Assembly (NCBI RefSeq): GCF_017254845.1 | Contig: NZ_JAFKCU010000002.1 | Span: 62,001-126,000, forward strand | DNA from: Algoriphagus pacificus | GTDB lineage: Bacteria; Bacteroidota; Bacteroidia; Cytophagales; Cyclobacteriaceae | DNA: 64,000 bases | Direction: 5' to 3' | Shown: positions 1 through 8,112 of the stretch, in pieces | Layout of the letters: every line of letters starts with the position of its first letter | Numbering within the stretch: position 1 is the first letter of the stretch | Program-made: the position numbers and the translations under genes | Notes under the pieces: generated by a model | What the model saw: the letters and a program-made list of their open reading frames with translations, nothing else | Database searches by the model: none | What the model was told of the DNA's origin: nothing

Positions 1-670
1 CCTCTGTCAGTTTCTTTTCAAAAAATAAAACAGAATCAACTTGAATATGAGCTTGGAAGACAGCTTCCCAGATTGCTCGTTGAGGTTTTTCCAAATACTC
101 AGCTTGACCTACCCAAAGACTAAAATCACTTGCCATCAATTCAGGGATTCTACTTTCCCAGAATCCATGAATTCCCTCTTGACCAGTCAATTGTCCATTA
201 TAATTCACGGTAGTATGCAAGGGCACATTCAAATCAGCCAGGTAATGCCCAAGATCTGCCGAAAGCCTTAAAATTGCGGGCTTATTTTTCTGCTGAAAAG
301 CCTGGGTGAGGTTGATAAAGGTGAGATAGGCTGACCAAGGGCCGATTCCATTTGCACGCAGGCTGTCTTCTCCAAATTTTTCAAGGGCATCCTTCCAAAA
401 TTCAGGTAAGATATATTCGGCGCTGTCTCCATAAATATCCAGATCGATATAATGCTTTTCTGCCTCTCCGCTTACAGCATATCTTCTCCGGTCTGGATTC
501 ACAGCTTTTTCTGTAATAAACTGGATATGAGGTTTGTAAAAGGAAATAAGTTCAGGAGGAAGTGAATAAACAGCCATCCGATTGATAAGGGAGTGCGCAT
601 AGAAGCCCCAAGTGTCGAAGTTATTTGAAAGTAAAAAAAGCGGAAAAATAATAGCTGCTAAAAACCTCAT
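1..670 (-). CDS. S1/P1 nuclease / zinc-dependent phospholipase C-like secreted protein (partial)
   Basis: The minus strand is open from an ATG at 670 to the window edge, giving about 223 residues with the C-terminus missing. The product starts with a hydrophobic signal peptide (MRFLAAIIFPLFLL) and continues with WGFYAHSLINRMAVY. Further on come HYIDLD, HYLADLNVPLHTT and HGFWES. These Trp/His/Asp clusters resemble the zinc ligands of the S1/P1 nuclease and zinc-dependent phospholipase C fold, in which the Trp near the mature N-terminus also binds metal. The expected role is phosphodiester or phospholipid hydrolysis in the periplasm or outside the cell. The substrate cannot be told from this fragment. 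It is divergent from rpsT. Confidence 0.75.
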   Translation of the reverse strand, partial: MRFLAAIIFPLFLLSNNFDTWGFYAHSLINRMAVYSLPPELISFYKPHIQFITEKAVNPDRRRYAVSGEAEKHYIDLDIYGDSAEYILPEFWKDALEKFGEDSLRANGIGPWSAYLTFINLTQAFQQKNKPAILRLSADLGHYLADLNVPLHTTVNYNGQLTGQEGIHGFWESRIPELMASDFSLWVGQAEYLEKPQRAIWEAVFQAHIQVDSVLFFEKKLTE

Positions 671-799
671 GTTTGGAAATATTCAAAATTTTCAAAGTAG
701 GAATCTTCAATAAATACCTATATTTGCGCCAGATTAGGCGAATAAGTGCAATTTTCGTAATTGAAAAAGCTCCTTATTCTGAGGAATCTGAAAAATTAA

Positions 800-830
800 T
801 TGGCAGAGTTAATAATTTCTAATAACTTTG
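800..830 (+). promoter_or_regulatory. Candidate Bacteroidota promoter for rpsT
   Basis: TAACTTTG at 823-830 fits the Bacteroidota -7 consensus TAnnTTTG exactly. A TTGG beginning at 800 lies 20 bp upstream, where the -33 element is expected. The start codon of rpsT follows at 881, leaving a leader of roughly 45 nt. Confidence 0.55.
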
Positions 831-880
831 CACTCCAATTCGGAATAGGGGAACGTAAAGCATTTATTTAATAACGAGAT

Positions 881-1135
881 ATGGCAAATCACAAATCAGC
901 ACTTAAGAGAATTCGTGCAAACGAAGCGAAGCGTTTGAGAAACAGATACCAAGCCAAAACAACCAGAACTTTCATCAAAAGATTGAAAGCTACTACTGAT
1001 AAAGTTGAAGCAAGCGAGCTTTACAAAAAAGTAGTTTCTATGTTGGATAAATTGGCGAAGAAGAATGTGATTCACAAAAACAACGCTAATAACAAGAAAT
1101 CAAGATTGGCCAAGTTTGTTAACGCACTTAGCTAA
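881..1135 (+). CDS. rpsT: 30S ribosomal protein S20
   Basis: This 84-residue, very basic protein begins MANHKSALKRIRANEAKR, the conserved S20 N-terminus, and has the usual S20 length and an almost wholly helical, Lys/Arg-rich composition. S20 binds 16S rRNA early in assembly of the small subunit. The gene stands alone, with its own consensus promoter upstream and a strong terminator 25 bp downstream, so it is probably a single-gene transcript. Confidence 0.97.
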   Translation: MANHKSALKRIRANEAKRLRNRYQAKTTRTFIKRLKATTDKVEASELYKKVVSMLDKLAKKNVIHKNNANNKKSRLAKFVNALS

Positions 1136-1157
1136 TCCTTAAAGATTTTATCTTTAT

Positions 1158-1187
1158 AAAAAACCCTGCTTGTCAGGGTTTTTTTAT
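1158..1187 (+). terminator. Rho-independent terminator after rpsT
   Basis: AACCCTG and CAGGGTT form a stem around a short cttgt loop, followed by a run of T. It lies directly after the rpsT stop and before radC. Confidence 0.85.
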
Positions 1188-1232
1188 TGGTTTTAAGTTA
1201 GTATTTTTAGTTGAACTTTTTTATCTGTTGAA

Positions 1233-1928
1233 ATGGAAAAATTTTCGTCTCTTAAGATTTCTCAACTAGCCGAAGCCGATCGTCCCAGAGAAAAACTTTT
1301 ATTAAAAGGTAAATCGGCCCTTTCTGATGCTGAGTTAATTGCCATTCTGATTGGCTCGGGGACACCCAGCATGAGTGCGGTGGATTTGTCTCGTTATATC
1401 CTCGCCAATGTGAACCATGATCTTTTTTCCTTGGCCAAAATGAGCATTCAGGATTTAAAGAAATTCAAAGGAATAGGTGAGGCCAAAGCTATTTCCATTA
1501 TTGCTGCCTTGGAATTGGGAAGAAGGAGGAAGGAATCTGAACCTGTGACTAAACCAAAAATCACCTGTTCCCAGGATATTTACGAATTGATGAAATCCGA
1601 TTTGGCGGATGAGCAAGTGGAATATTTTTATCTGATTTTGATGAATAGGTCCAATCACGTCATCAAAAAACATCTGATTTCCCAGGGAGGAACTGCTGGA
1701 ACTGTAGTGGACTCAAAATTGGTGTTTAAGGCAGCTTTAGATCATTTGGCTCAATCAATTATTTTGGTGCATAATCATCCCAGTGGAAATCTGAAACCCT
1801 CCGAGCAGGATAAAAGATTGACCGAAAGACTGGTGAAAATCGGCCGGGAATTGGATTTGCCCGTATTGGATCATGTGATTTTTACGGATGTTGGCTACTT
1901 TAGCTTCGCCGATGAAGGAATGATCTGA
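1233..1928 (+). CDS. radC: RadC family JAMM/MPN+ protein
   Basis: The 231-residue product matches the RadC (UPF0758) family along its length. The N-terminus has a helix-hairpin-helix-like part (LKKFKGIGEAKA). The C-terminal half is a JAMM metalloprotease-like domain with HNHPSG...SEQD, giving H180, H182 and D193 in the HxHx10D arrangement that binds zinc. The historic DNA-repair role of RadC is not well supported, and the real substrate of the family is unknown. The gene follows the rpsT terminator and is 5 bp from the next gene, so the two are probably cotranscribed. Confidence 0.92.
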   Translation: MEKFSSLKISQLAEADRPREKLLLKGKSALSDAELIAILIGSGTPSMSAVDLSRYILANVNHDLFSLAKMSIQDLKKFKGIGEAKAISIIAALELGRRRKESEPVTKPKITCSQDIYELMKSDLADEQVEYFYLILMNRSNHVIKKHLISQGGTAGTVVDSKLVFKAALDHLAQSIILVHNHPSGNLKPSEQDKRLTERLVKIGRELDLPVLDHVIFTDVGYFSFADEGMI

Positions 1929-1933
1929 AAAAA

Positions 1934-2551
1934 ATGAAGCAAAAACATATTTTAACCTTATTGGTCGGAGTGGTCATATTGATCGCTGTGACCTATACCT
2001 TGACGAGTACAGAAAGCCCTGAAGCCTATCAGGAGAAAATTGAAGCGGAACGAGAAAGGCAATTCAAGTTTATCCGGTTTAATGCGGAATCTCCGCTTTC
2101 GGATGAACAAAAGCAGGCATTCACCAAATTGAATTTCTATCCCATCGATCCTGCTTATAAAGTGAAAGCATTGATGGTACCCATTGAAAATAAAAAAGTG
2201 AGGGAAGTGCCGCTGACTGATGGATCAAAAGAACGCTACATAGAGCATTCTTATGCCGAGTTTGAACTGGGTGGGAAGAAGCAGAAGTTATTGTTGCTAC
2301 AATCAATGGATGAACCGGATAAACGAAATTTTTTCCTGGCTTTTGCCGATGAGACTAGCGGTCTGGAAACTTACGGAGGTGGGCGTTATATCAATGCCAG
2401 ACAGGATGGCAAAACCAGTATTACGCTTGATTTTAACCTGGCTTACAATCCATATTGCGCATACAATCCTGATTATGCCTGTCCGCTCCCGCCAAAAGAG
2501 AATCTCATGGACATAGCAATTCCTGTGGGCGAGAAAAATTACGATAAATAG
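1934..2551 (+). CDS. DUF1684 family membrane-anchored/exported protein
   Basis: This 205-residue protein has an N-terminal hydrophobic segment (residues about 6-24) that acts as a signal or anchor, so most of the chain should be periplasmic. The C-terminal half carries the DUF1684 signature: an aromatic/Gly stretch (ETYGGGRY), then YNPYCAYNPDYACPLPP with two cysteines. The function of DUF1684 is not established. The five-base gap after radC suggests translation from the same message. Confidence 0.8.
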   Translation: MKQKHILTLLVGVVILIAVTYTLTSTESPEAYQEKIEAERERQFKFIRFNAESPLSDEQKQAFTKLNFYPIDPAYKVKALMVPIENKKVREVPLTDGSKERYIEHSYAEFELGGKKQKLLLLQSMDEPDKRNFFLAFADETSGLETYGGGRYINARQDGKTSITLDFNLAYNPYCAYNPDYACPLPPKENLMDIAIPVGEKNYDK

Positions 2552-2555
2552 ACTT

Positions 2556-2583
2556 TTTGCCTACAGCAATTCTCTTAAATTTG
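2556..2583 (+). promoter_or_regulatory. Candidate promoter upstream of pheT
   Basis: TAAATTTG at 2576-2583 matches TAnnTTTG exactly. A TTTG at 2556-2559 is 16 bp upstream, slightly short for the usual spacing. Transcription would start about 2590 and run into the hairpin at 2604-2619 before reaching pheT. Confidence 0.4.
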
Positions 2584-2603
2584 TACCTAATTCTAAATTA
2601 AAC

Positions 2604-2624
2604 GGGGTTTTCGAACCCCTTTTG
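2604..2624 (+). terminator. UUCG-capped hairpin with short T-run in the pheT leader
   Basis: GGGGTT, loop TTCG, AACCCC, then TTTTG form a compact terminator-like hairpin. It may end the radC-DUF1684 transcript. Because a consensus promoter element lies just upstream at 2576-2583, it could equally attenuate transcription into pheT. Confidence 0.6.
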
Positions 2625-2669
2625 TTTATCCAGTCGAATCTGGGATTCGAAAGCAACGGCAAAATATTC

Positions 2670-5084
2670 ATGAAAATATCAATAAACAGACTCAAAGCTC
2701 ATCTGAACTTAACTGAAAGTCCAGAGGAAATTGCAGCCTTACTAACTAGATCCGGTTTGGAGGTAGAAGGAATAGAGGCATTTGAGTCCATCAAAGGAGC
2801 GCTGGAGGGAGTAGTCATCGGAGAGGTGCTTACTTGCGAAAAGCATCCGGATGCTGATAAATTAAGCTTGACCACAGTAGATATTGGAGAGGAAAACCCT
2901 TCTCAAATTGTTTGTGGTGCACCTAATGTAGCTAAAGGCCAAAAAGTTCTTGTTGCTAAAGTAGGAGCGACTATTTATCCTACTTCAGGAGATCCTTTGA
3001 CCTTGAAAAAGGCAAAAATTAGAGGTCATGTGTCAGAGGGAATGATCTGTGCCGAAGACGAATTAGGCTTGGGAACTAGCCATGCTGGAATTATGGTGCT
3101 GGACACCACGCTTCCAAACGGAACTCCCGCATCCGAATTTTTGGAGATTTCCCAAGATGATGTGTTGGAAATTGGTCTGACTCCTAATAGAGCAGATGCA
3201 GCTTCCCATTTGGGAGTTGCCAGAGATTTGAAAGCTTTGCTTGGAAGAGATATCAATTTGCCAGCAGTTCCGGAATTCAAAATTGAAGCTTCAGCGCCAA
3301 GCATTTCAGTGGAGGTAGAGAATTCGGCTGATTGCCCACGTTATGCGGGGGTTGTGATCACGGATCTTAAAGTTGCACCTTCGCCAACTTGGTTACAGAA
3401 CTTTCTGAAATCATTGGACCTAGAGCCAATCAACAATGTGGTGGACATCACCAATTTCATTTTGCATGATTTGGGACAACCACTTCACGCTTTTGATGCT
3501 GCCAAGATTTCTGAAGGGAAAATTATCGTAGGCAAACTTCCAAAGGATACGGAATTCATCACGCTGGATGAGAAAAAGCGAAAGCTTTCAGGCGAGGAAT
3601 TGATGATCAAAGATCCAAAAGGAGGCTTATGTATTGCAGGGATTTTTGGTGGGGATGAGTCGGGAGTTTCTGATGAAACAACCACTATTTTCTTGGAATC
3701 AGCTTATTTCTCTCCGGATATTATCAGAAAAGGAAGTCAGTTCCATGGTTTGAAAACCGACGCCTCTTTCAGATTTGAAAGAGGAACTGATCCAAATATG
3801 CCAGTGTATGCTTTGAAGCAAGCTGTGAAATTACTTCAGGAAATTGCCGGGGGTAAAGTAGCTTCTGAAATCATTGATGTCTATCCAGAACCGATTCAGG
3901 ATTTCGTGATTGATGTGGAATATGGGCATGTGAACCGATTGATTGGTAAGAAAATAGATCCTTCCGAGGTGAAATCTATTTTGGAAAGCCTGGAGATAAA
4001 AGTTGAAAATGAAACTGAAAAAGGTTTTACTGCTATCGCTAAGCCGTATCGCGTAGACGTAACCCGTGAGGCTGACATAATCGAAGAAATCCTCAGAATT
4101 CATGGATTTCATCAGGTTTTGCTATCAGAAAATCTTAAAACGGATTTCCTGGCAGAGCATCCTGTGAAAGATCTGAACAAACTTCAGTACCGATTGACAG
4201 AAATCCTTTCAGGACAGGGTTATTTTGAGATTATCACTAACAGTTTGACTAAACCTGCCTATGCAGAAAAGTCAGGTTTTCTGGATGCTGCAAAAAGCGT
4301 AGAGATCTACAATAAACTCAGCGAGGATCTAGGTGTCATGCGACAGACTTTGCTTTTCACAGGTTTGGAGGTTTTGGCACGTAATATCAATAGAAGGCAG
4401 ACTGATCTAAAGACTTTTGAGTTTGGGACAGTTTACCAAAAGCAAGAAGAAGGGTACAAGGAGGAGAGGAAACTCGCATTATTCCTGTCAGGGAATAGAT
4501 CTTCTGAAAGCTGGTTAGAGCCGGCGAGACCATTTGGTTTTGCAGATCTGTATTCTACCGTAGAGAAATTACTGGAGAAACTTAATATATCTGTGGGTGA
4601 TATCAGCATGGTAGAGTCAGCTCCATTTGCTTATGGGCTGAAATTGATGCTTGGCCAAAAGGAAATCGGAACGATTGGATTACTGGATGATAAGATTTTG
4701 AAGCTTGCGGAAGTAAGACAGGATGTGTTCTTCGCAGAATTGGATTGGGACTTGCTTTGCAAAAAAGCCAGTGGTCTAAAAAGCTACCAGGAGATCTCCA
4801 AATTCCCAGAGGTTAGAAGAGATTTATCCTTGGTTATTGACAAATCTGTGAGCTTTGATCAGGTAAAATCTGTAGGAATTAAGTTCGGAGGAAAATTATT
4901 ACAAAGAATTGGCGTTTTTGATGTATACCAAGGTGATAAGATTGAAGCAGGTAAAAAGGCATATGCTTTGAGTTTTCACCTACAGGATCAGGAAAATACC
5001 CTGACTGATAAGGTAATTGACAAAACAATGAGTAAATTGATTCAAGCCTTTGAAAACGAAGTAGGTGCCTTGATCCGTACTTAG
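2670..5084 (+). CDS. pheT: Phenylalanine--tRNA ligase beta subunit
   Basis: The 804-residue product is a full-length bacterial PheT. The N-terminus MKISINRLKAHL is typical, followed by a tRNA-binding OB fold (about residues 40-150, with VCGAPNV), the B3/B4 editing region, the B5 domain, the catalytic-like core with RFERG near residue 370, and a C-terminal FDX-ACB domain (KFPEVRRDLSLVID). I chose the ATG at 2670. A longer reading from a TTG at 2622 would begin inside the T-run of the leader hairpin and adds residues not seen in the family. With PheS, encoded elsewhere, it charges tRNA-Phe. The coiled-coil gene follows after 2 bp. Confidence 0.96.
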   Translation: MKISINRLKAHLNLTESPEEIAALLTRSGLEVEGIEAFESIKGALEGVVIGEVLTCEKHPDADKLSLTTVDIGEENPSQIVCGAPNVAKGQKVLVAKVGATIYPTSGDPLTLKKAKIRGHVSEGMICAEDELGLGTSHAGIMVLDTTLPNGTPASEFLEISQDDVLEIGLTPNRADAASHLGVARDLKALLGRDINLPAVPEFKIEASAPSISVEVENSADCPRYAGVVITDLKVAPSPTWLQNFLKSLDLEPINNVVDITNFILHDLGQPLHAFDAAKISEGKIIVGKLPKDTEFITLDEKKRKLSGEELMIKDPKGGLCIAGIFGGDESGVSDETTTIFLESAYFSPDIIRKGSQFHGLKTDASFRFERGTDPNMPVYALKQAVKLLQEIAGGKVASEIIDVYPEPIQDFVIDVEYGHVNRLIGKKIDPSEVKSILESLEIKVENETEKGFTAIAKPYRVDVTREADIIEEILRIHGFHQVLLSENLKTDFLAEHPVKDLNKLQYRLTEILSGQGYFEIITNSLTKPAYAEKSGFLDAAKSVEIYNKLSEDLGVMRQTLLFTGLEVLARNINRRQTDLKTFEFGTVYQKQEEGYKEERKLALFLSGNRSSESWLEPARPFGFADLYSTVEKLLEKLNISVGDISMVESAPFAYGLKLMLGQKEIGTIGLLDDKILKLAEVRQDVFFAELDWDLLCKKASGLKSYQEISKFPEVRRDLSLVIDKSVSFDQVKSVGIKFGGKLLQRIGVFDVYQGDKIEAGKKAYALSFHLQDQENTLTDKVIDKTMSKLIQAFENEVGALIRT

Positions 5085-5086
5085 AA

Positions 5087-5371
5087 ATGATTCACGACGA
5101 ACTGCAAAAATTAGAAAAACTGGTGCATCAAGCCAGTAAGAAATTACTTCAATTGACGGAAGAAAATGAGCAATTGAAATTAAAAATGACTGAAATGACG
5201 GCTGATTTGAGTCAAAAGGAGCAGGAGATCGAGCATTTTAAAAATAAGATTAAAATTAGTAACATTGTAGACAGCCGACCGGTGAATTCAGGAGATTCCA
5301 CCGAAATGAGTGACTTAATCAATAATTATATACAAGAAATCGACCATTTAATCACCTACTTATCCGAGTGA
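5087..5371 (+). CDS. Small coiled-coil protein, ZapB-like by position
   Basis: This 94-residue protein is almost entirely heptad-like coiled coil from about residue 5 to 60 (LEKLVHQASKKLLQLTEE), then a short polar linker and a C-terminal helix ending DHLITYLSE. It lies 2 bp after pheT and 1 bp before zapA, so translational coupling with zapA is likely. By shape and neighbour it could be a ZapA partner in the division ring, comparable to ZapB, but no sequence signature proves this. Confidence 0.7.
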   Translation: MIHDELQKLEKLVHQASKKLLQLTEENEQLKLKMTEMTADLSQKEQEIEHFKNKIKISNIVDSRPVNSGDSTEMSDLINNYIQEIDHLITYLSE

Positions 5372-5372
5372 T

Positions 5373-5657
5373 ATGGAGACACTTGCCATCAAAGTAAAAA
5401 TAGGGGACAGAGAATATCCCATGCGCGTCAAAATCGAGGATGAAGCCAAGATTAGGCATGCTGGCAAGCTGATTAATGAGAAATTGAGAAAATACAGAGA
5501 AGAATATGGGCTTGACGATCAGCAGGATCTAATCGCTATGGTTGCCTTTGATTGCATGGTGGAATCATTGGAAACCAACGAGGTGAATGCTGAGGACAGT
5601 GAACATATCCGAACCAGTTTATCACAATTGAATTCGTTGCTTTCGAAAGCTCTGTAA
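5373..5657 (+). CDS. zapA: Cell division protein ZapA
   Basis: At 94 residues this is the usual ZapA size. The N-terminus (LAIKVKIGDREYPMRVK) forms the small beta part of the fold, and the rest is a helical dimer/tetramer segment with the LINEKLRKYREEYG region. ZapA binds and bundles FtsZ filaments at the division site. The gene overlaps the flow of a pheT-coiled-coil-zapA-rny group, all on one strand. Confidence 0.88.
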   Translation: METLAIKVKIGDREYPMRVKIEDEAKIRHAGKLINEKLRKYREEYGLDDQQDLIAMVAFDCMVESLETNEVNAEDSEHIRTSLSQLNSLLSKAL

Positions 5658-5726
5658 TTATAATTACCCACTTATTTCAGGAATTTTTAGATTCCCCGCA
5701 GGTCAATATTCATATATAAATAACCT

Positions 5727-7292
5727 ATGGGAGATATAGTATACATAGTTCTGGCCGCTCTGGTAGGGCTTGGTGCAGGCGCCGCGCTTGCGGGTTTATT
5801 AATCAAAAATAAGAATCAAAAACTCGAAGAAGAGACCAAAGAGAAGATCAAATCCATGCTTCGAGAGGCAGAAATCAATGCCGAAGCGATTAAAAAAGAC
5901 AGAATCCTTGAGGCGAAAGAAAAGTATTTGAAGCTTAAATCCGAGTTTGATGAGGAGATGAATAATAAGAAAAATATTATCATCACCAATGAAAATAAGG
6001 TCAAGCAAAGAGAGCAGCAGGTATCTAAAGAGCTAGAGCAAGTAAAGCGAAAAGAAGCGGAACTAGATAGCAAAAAAGAGAATCTTAGCGCTCAGCTCCA
6101 TGCAGTTCAGGTTAAGAAAGAAGAGCTTGAAAAGGTAACTAATCAGCGAATCGCTGATCTGGAAAAAGTAGCCGGATTGACTCGGGAAGAAGCACGTGAA
6201 CAGTTGGTGACCATGCTGACAGAAGAAGCTCAGACAAGGGCATCTTCTCAAATCAAAGACATTCTGGACGAAGCAAAATTGACTGCGACAAAGCAAGCGA
6301 AAAAGATTGTTTTGGACACAATCCAGCGTACAGCTACAGAACATGCTGTTGAGAATTGTGTATCTGTTTTCAACATTGAAAGCGATGATATCAAAGGTAA
6401 AATCATCGGTAGAGAAGGAAGAAATATCCGTGCTTTGGAAGCTGCTACAGGTGTGGAGATTGTTGTGGATGATACGCCAGAGGCAATTATTATTTCTGGC
6501 TTTGATCCGGTAAGAAGAGAGATCGCAAGACTTTCATTGCATAGATTGGTTCAAGACGGAAGAATTCACCCAGCAAGAATTGAGGAGGTCGTAGCCAAGA
6601 CTGAGAAAAATATCGAGGAAGAGATCGTCGAAATCGGTGAAAGAACCTGTATTGATTTAGGTATTCATGGCCTTCATCCGGAGTTAATCCGAATGGTGGG
6701 ACGTATGAGGTACCGATCTTCCTATGGTCAGAACCTTTTGCAGCACTCTAGAGAAGTTGCCAAGCTTTGTGCTACCATGGCAGCTGAGATGGGATTAAAT
6801 GCGAAGATGGCCAAGAGAGCAGGTCTATTACACGATATCGGAAAGGTATGGCATGAGGAGCAAGAACTTCCACACGCAGTGTTGGGAATGGAGCTTGCGA
6901 AGCGATACAAAGAACATCCGGAGATTTGCAATGCCATCGGGGCTCACCACGATGAGATCGAGATGACATCTATGATCTCTCCGATCGTTCAGGCTTCTGA
7001 TGCGATTTCAGGCGCAAGGCCAGGCGCAAGAAGAGAAGTGATGGATAGTTATATCAAGCGATTGAAAGAGCTTGAGGAACTTGCATTGAGCTTTGACGGA
7101 GTAAATAAATGCTTTGCGATGCAAGCGGGTAGAGAACTTCGCGTATTGGTTGATGCCGATAATGTGGATGATTCTACAGCTGGAAAGCTTTCTTTTGATA
7201 TTTCTCAGAAAATAGAAAAAGAGATGCAGTATCCAGGCCAGATCAAGATTACGGTGATCCGTGAAATGAGAGCTGTGAACTACGCGAGATAA
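5727..7292 (+). CDS. rny: Ribonuclease Y
   Basis: The 521-residue product has the complete RNase Y architecture. It has an N-terminal membrane helix (residues about 4-26, rich in Gly/Ala/Leu), a long charged coiled coil to about residue 200, a KH domain with [16 protein letters not shown], and an HD domain with HSREVAK and LLHDIGK (H369/D370 as metal ligands). RNase Y is a membrane-tethered endoribonuclease that starts mRNA turnover. The 70-bp gap from zapA and a strong terminator downstream suggest it closes the operon. Confidence 0.97.
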   Translation: MGDIVYIVLAALVGLGAGAALAGLLIKNKNQKLEEETKEKIKSMLREAEINAEAIKKDRILEAKEKYLKLKSEFDEEMNNKKNIIITNENKVKQREQQVSKELEQVKRKEAELDSKKENLSAQLHAVQVKKEELEKVTNQRIADLEKVAGLTREEAREQLVTMLTEEAQTRASSQIKDILDEAKLTATKQAKKIVLDTIQRTATEHAVENCVSVFNIESDDIKGKIIGREGRNIRALEAATGVEIVVDDTPEAIIISGFDPVRREIARLSLHRLVQDGRIHPARIEEVVAKTEKNIEEEIVEIGERTCIDLGIHGLHPELIRMVGRMRYRSSYGQNLLQHSREVAKLCATMAAEMGLNAKMAKRAGLLHDIGKVWHEEQELPHAVLGMELAKRYKEHPEICNAIGAHHDEIEMTSMISPIVQASDAISGARPGARREVMDSYIKRLKELEELALSFDGVNKCFAMQAGRELRVLVDADNVDDSTAGKLSFDISQKIEKEMQYPGQIKITVIREMRAVNYAR

Positions 7293-7311
7293 AAAGTATT
7301 GGAAATATTTG

Positions 7312-7348
7312 AAATGGCAGTTACCTTCGGTTTCTGCCATTTTTTTTG
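7312..7348 (+). terminator. Rho-independent terminator after rny
   Basis: AAATGGCAG and CTGCCATTT form a 9-bp stem around a UUCG-containing loop, then seven T. A possible ATG at 7309 for the next gene falls at the base of this stem, which argues for the later mtfA start at 7354. Confidence 0.85.
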
Positions 7349-7353
7349 AAATT

Positions 7354-8112
7354 ATGTACGGGTTCTATTTGTTGAAGGGAGTTTTAAATGTCTTGGAGGA
7401 GATCCGCTTTTCTTTTTTTAGAAGAAGATTGGAGAAAAATGAAATCCAGATTTTAGAAAGTAAGTTTCCTTATTTTTCCAGGCTTTCGGAAAAACATAAA
7501 AAGGAGTTTTGTGAGAAGCTGGAGATTGTTTTATCGAGCAAAAAATTTATAGGTAGGGGAGGAATCCGAGTAGTGAGTGCAGAGATGGAGGTTTTGATTG
7601 GAGCTACTATTGTGATGGTGACTTTCGGTTGGAGAAGAGTCAGAATGCCGCATTTTCAGAAGATCCTAATCTATCCCAATGCCTATTATAGCACCATTTC
7701 CAAGAGCTACCACCGAGGCGAGGTCAATCCAAAACTAGGGATCATTGTTGTTTCCTGGAATTGTTTTTTAGAAGGAATGACTGATGAAAATGATGGAGTG
7801 AATCTTGGTATTCATGAAATTGCTCATGCACTTAAACTAGAAAATCAGATTTTTTACAATGGGGAAAGTGAATTCTTTAATCCCACAATTTATCAACGCT
7901 ACAAGATGTTGGCAGCAGCGGAAATTGAGAAAATAGGAGCGGATGAATATTCATTTTTCAGGAAAGCCGGAGGACTCAACGAGCATGAGTTCTTTGCCGT
8001 TTCTCTAGAAAATTTCTTTGAGCGTTCAAATGAGTTTTTTGAATACAATCCAGACTTATATGGCGCCTTAGTTCAGTTGCTCCGCCAAGATCCCCGAGTT
8101 TGGGTCAAATAG
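7354..8112 (+). CDS. mtfA: MtfA-like M90 family zinc peptidase
   Basis: From the ATG at 7354 the product has 252 residues. It carries the M90/MtfA zinc site GIHEIAHALKLEN (H154, E155, H158), with a downstream Glu-rich helix (NEHEFFAVSLENFFERS) that supplies the third ligand in this family. In enterobacteria MtfA binds Mlc and has aminopeptidase activity; the role in Bacteroidota is not known. The start lies just after the rny terminator. The 3' end overlaps the convergent uxaB gene by 8 bp. Confidence 0.88.
   Translation: MYGFYLLKGVLNVLEEIRFSFFRRRLEKNEIQILESKFPYFSRLSEKHKKEFCEKLEIVLSSKKFIGRGGIRVVSAEMEVLIGATIVMVTFGWRRVRMPHFQKILIYPNAYYSTISKSYHRGEVNPKLGIIVVSWNCFLEGMTDENDGVNLGIHEIAHALKLENQIFYNGESEFFNPTIYQRYKMLAAAEIEKIGADEYSFFRKAGGLNEHEFFAVSLENFFERSNEFFEYNPDLYGALVQLLRQDPRVWVK

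Noticed and set aside
2622-2669. Longer pheT starting at a TTG at 2622
   Set aside because: This start is in the T-run of the leader hairpin and the extra residues are not part of the PheT family.
7309-7353. Longer mtfA starting at 7309
   Set aside because: The ATG is at the base of the rny terminator stem, so it would be poorly available; ATG 7354 fits the family length.
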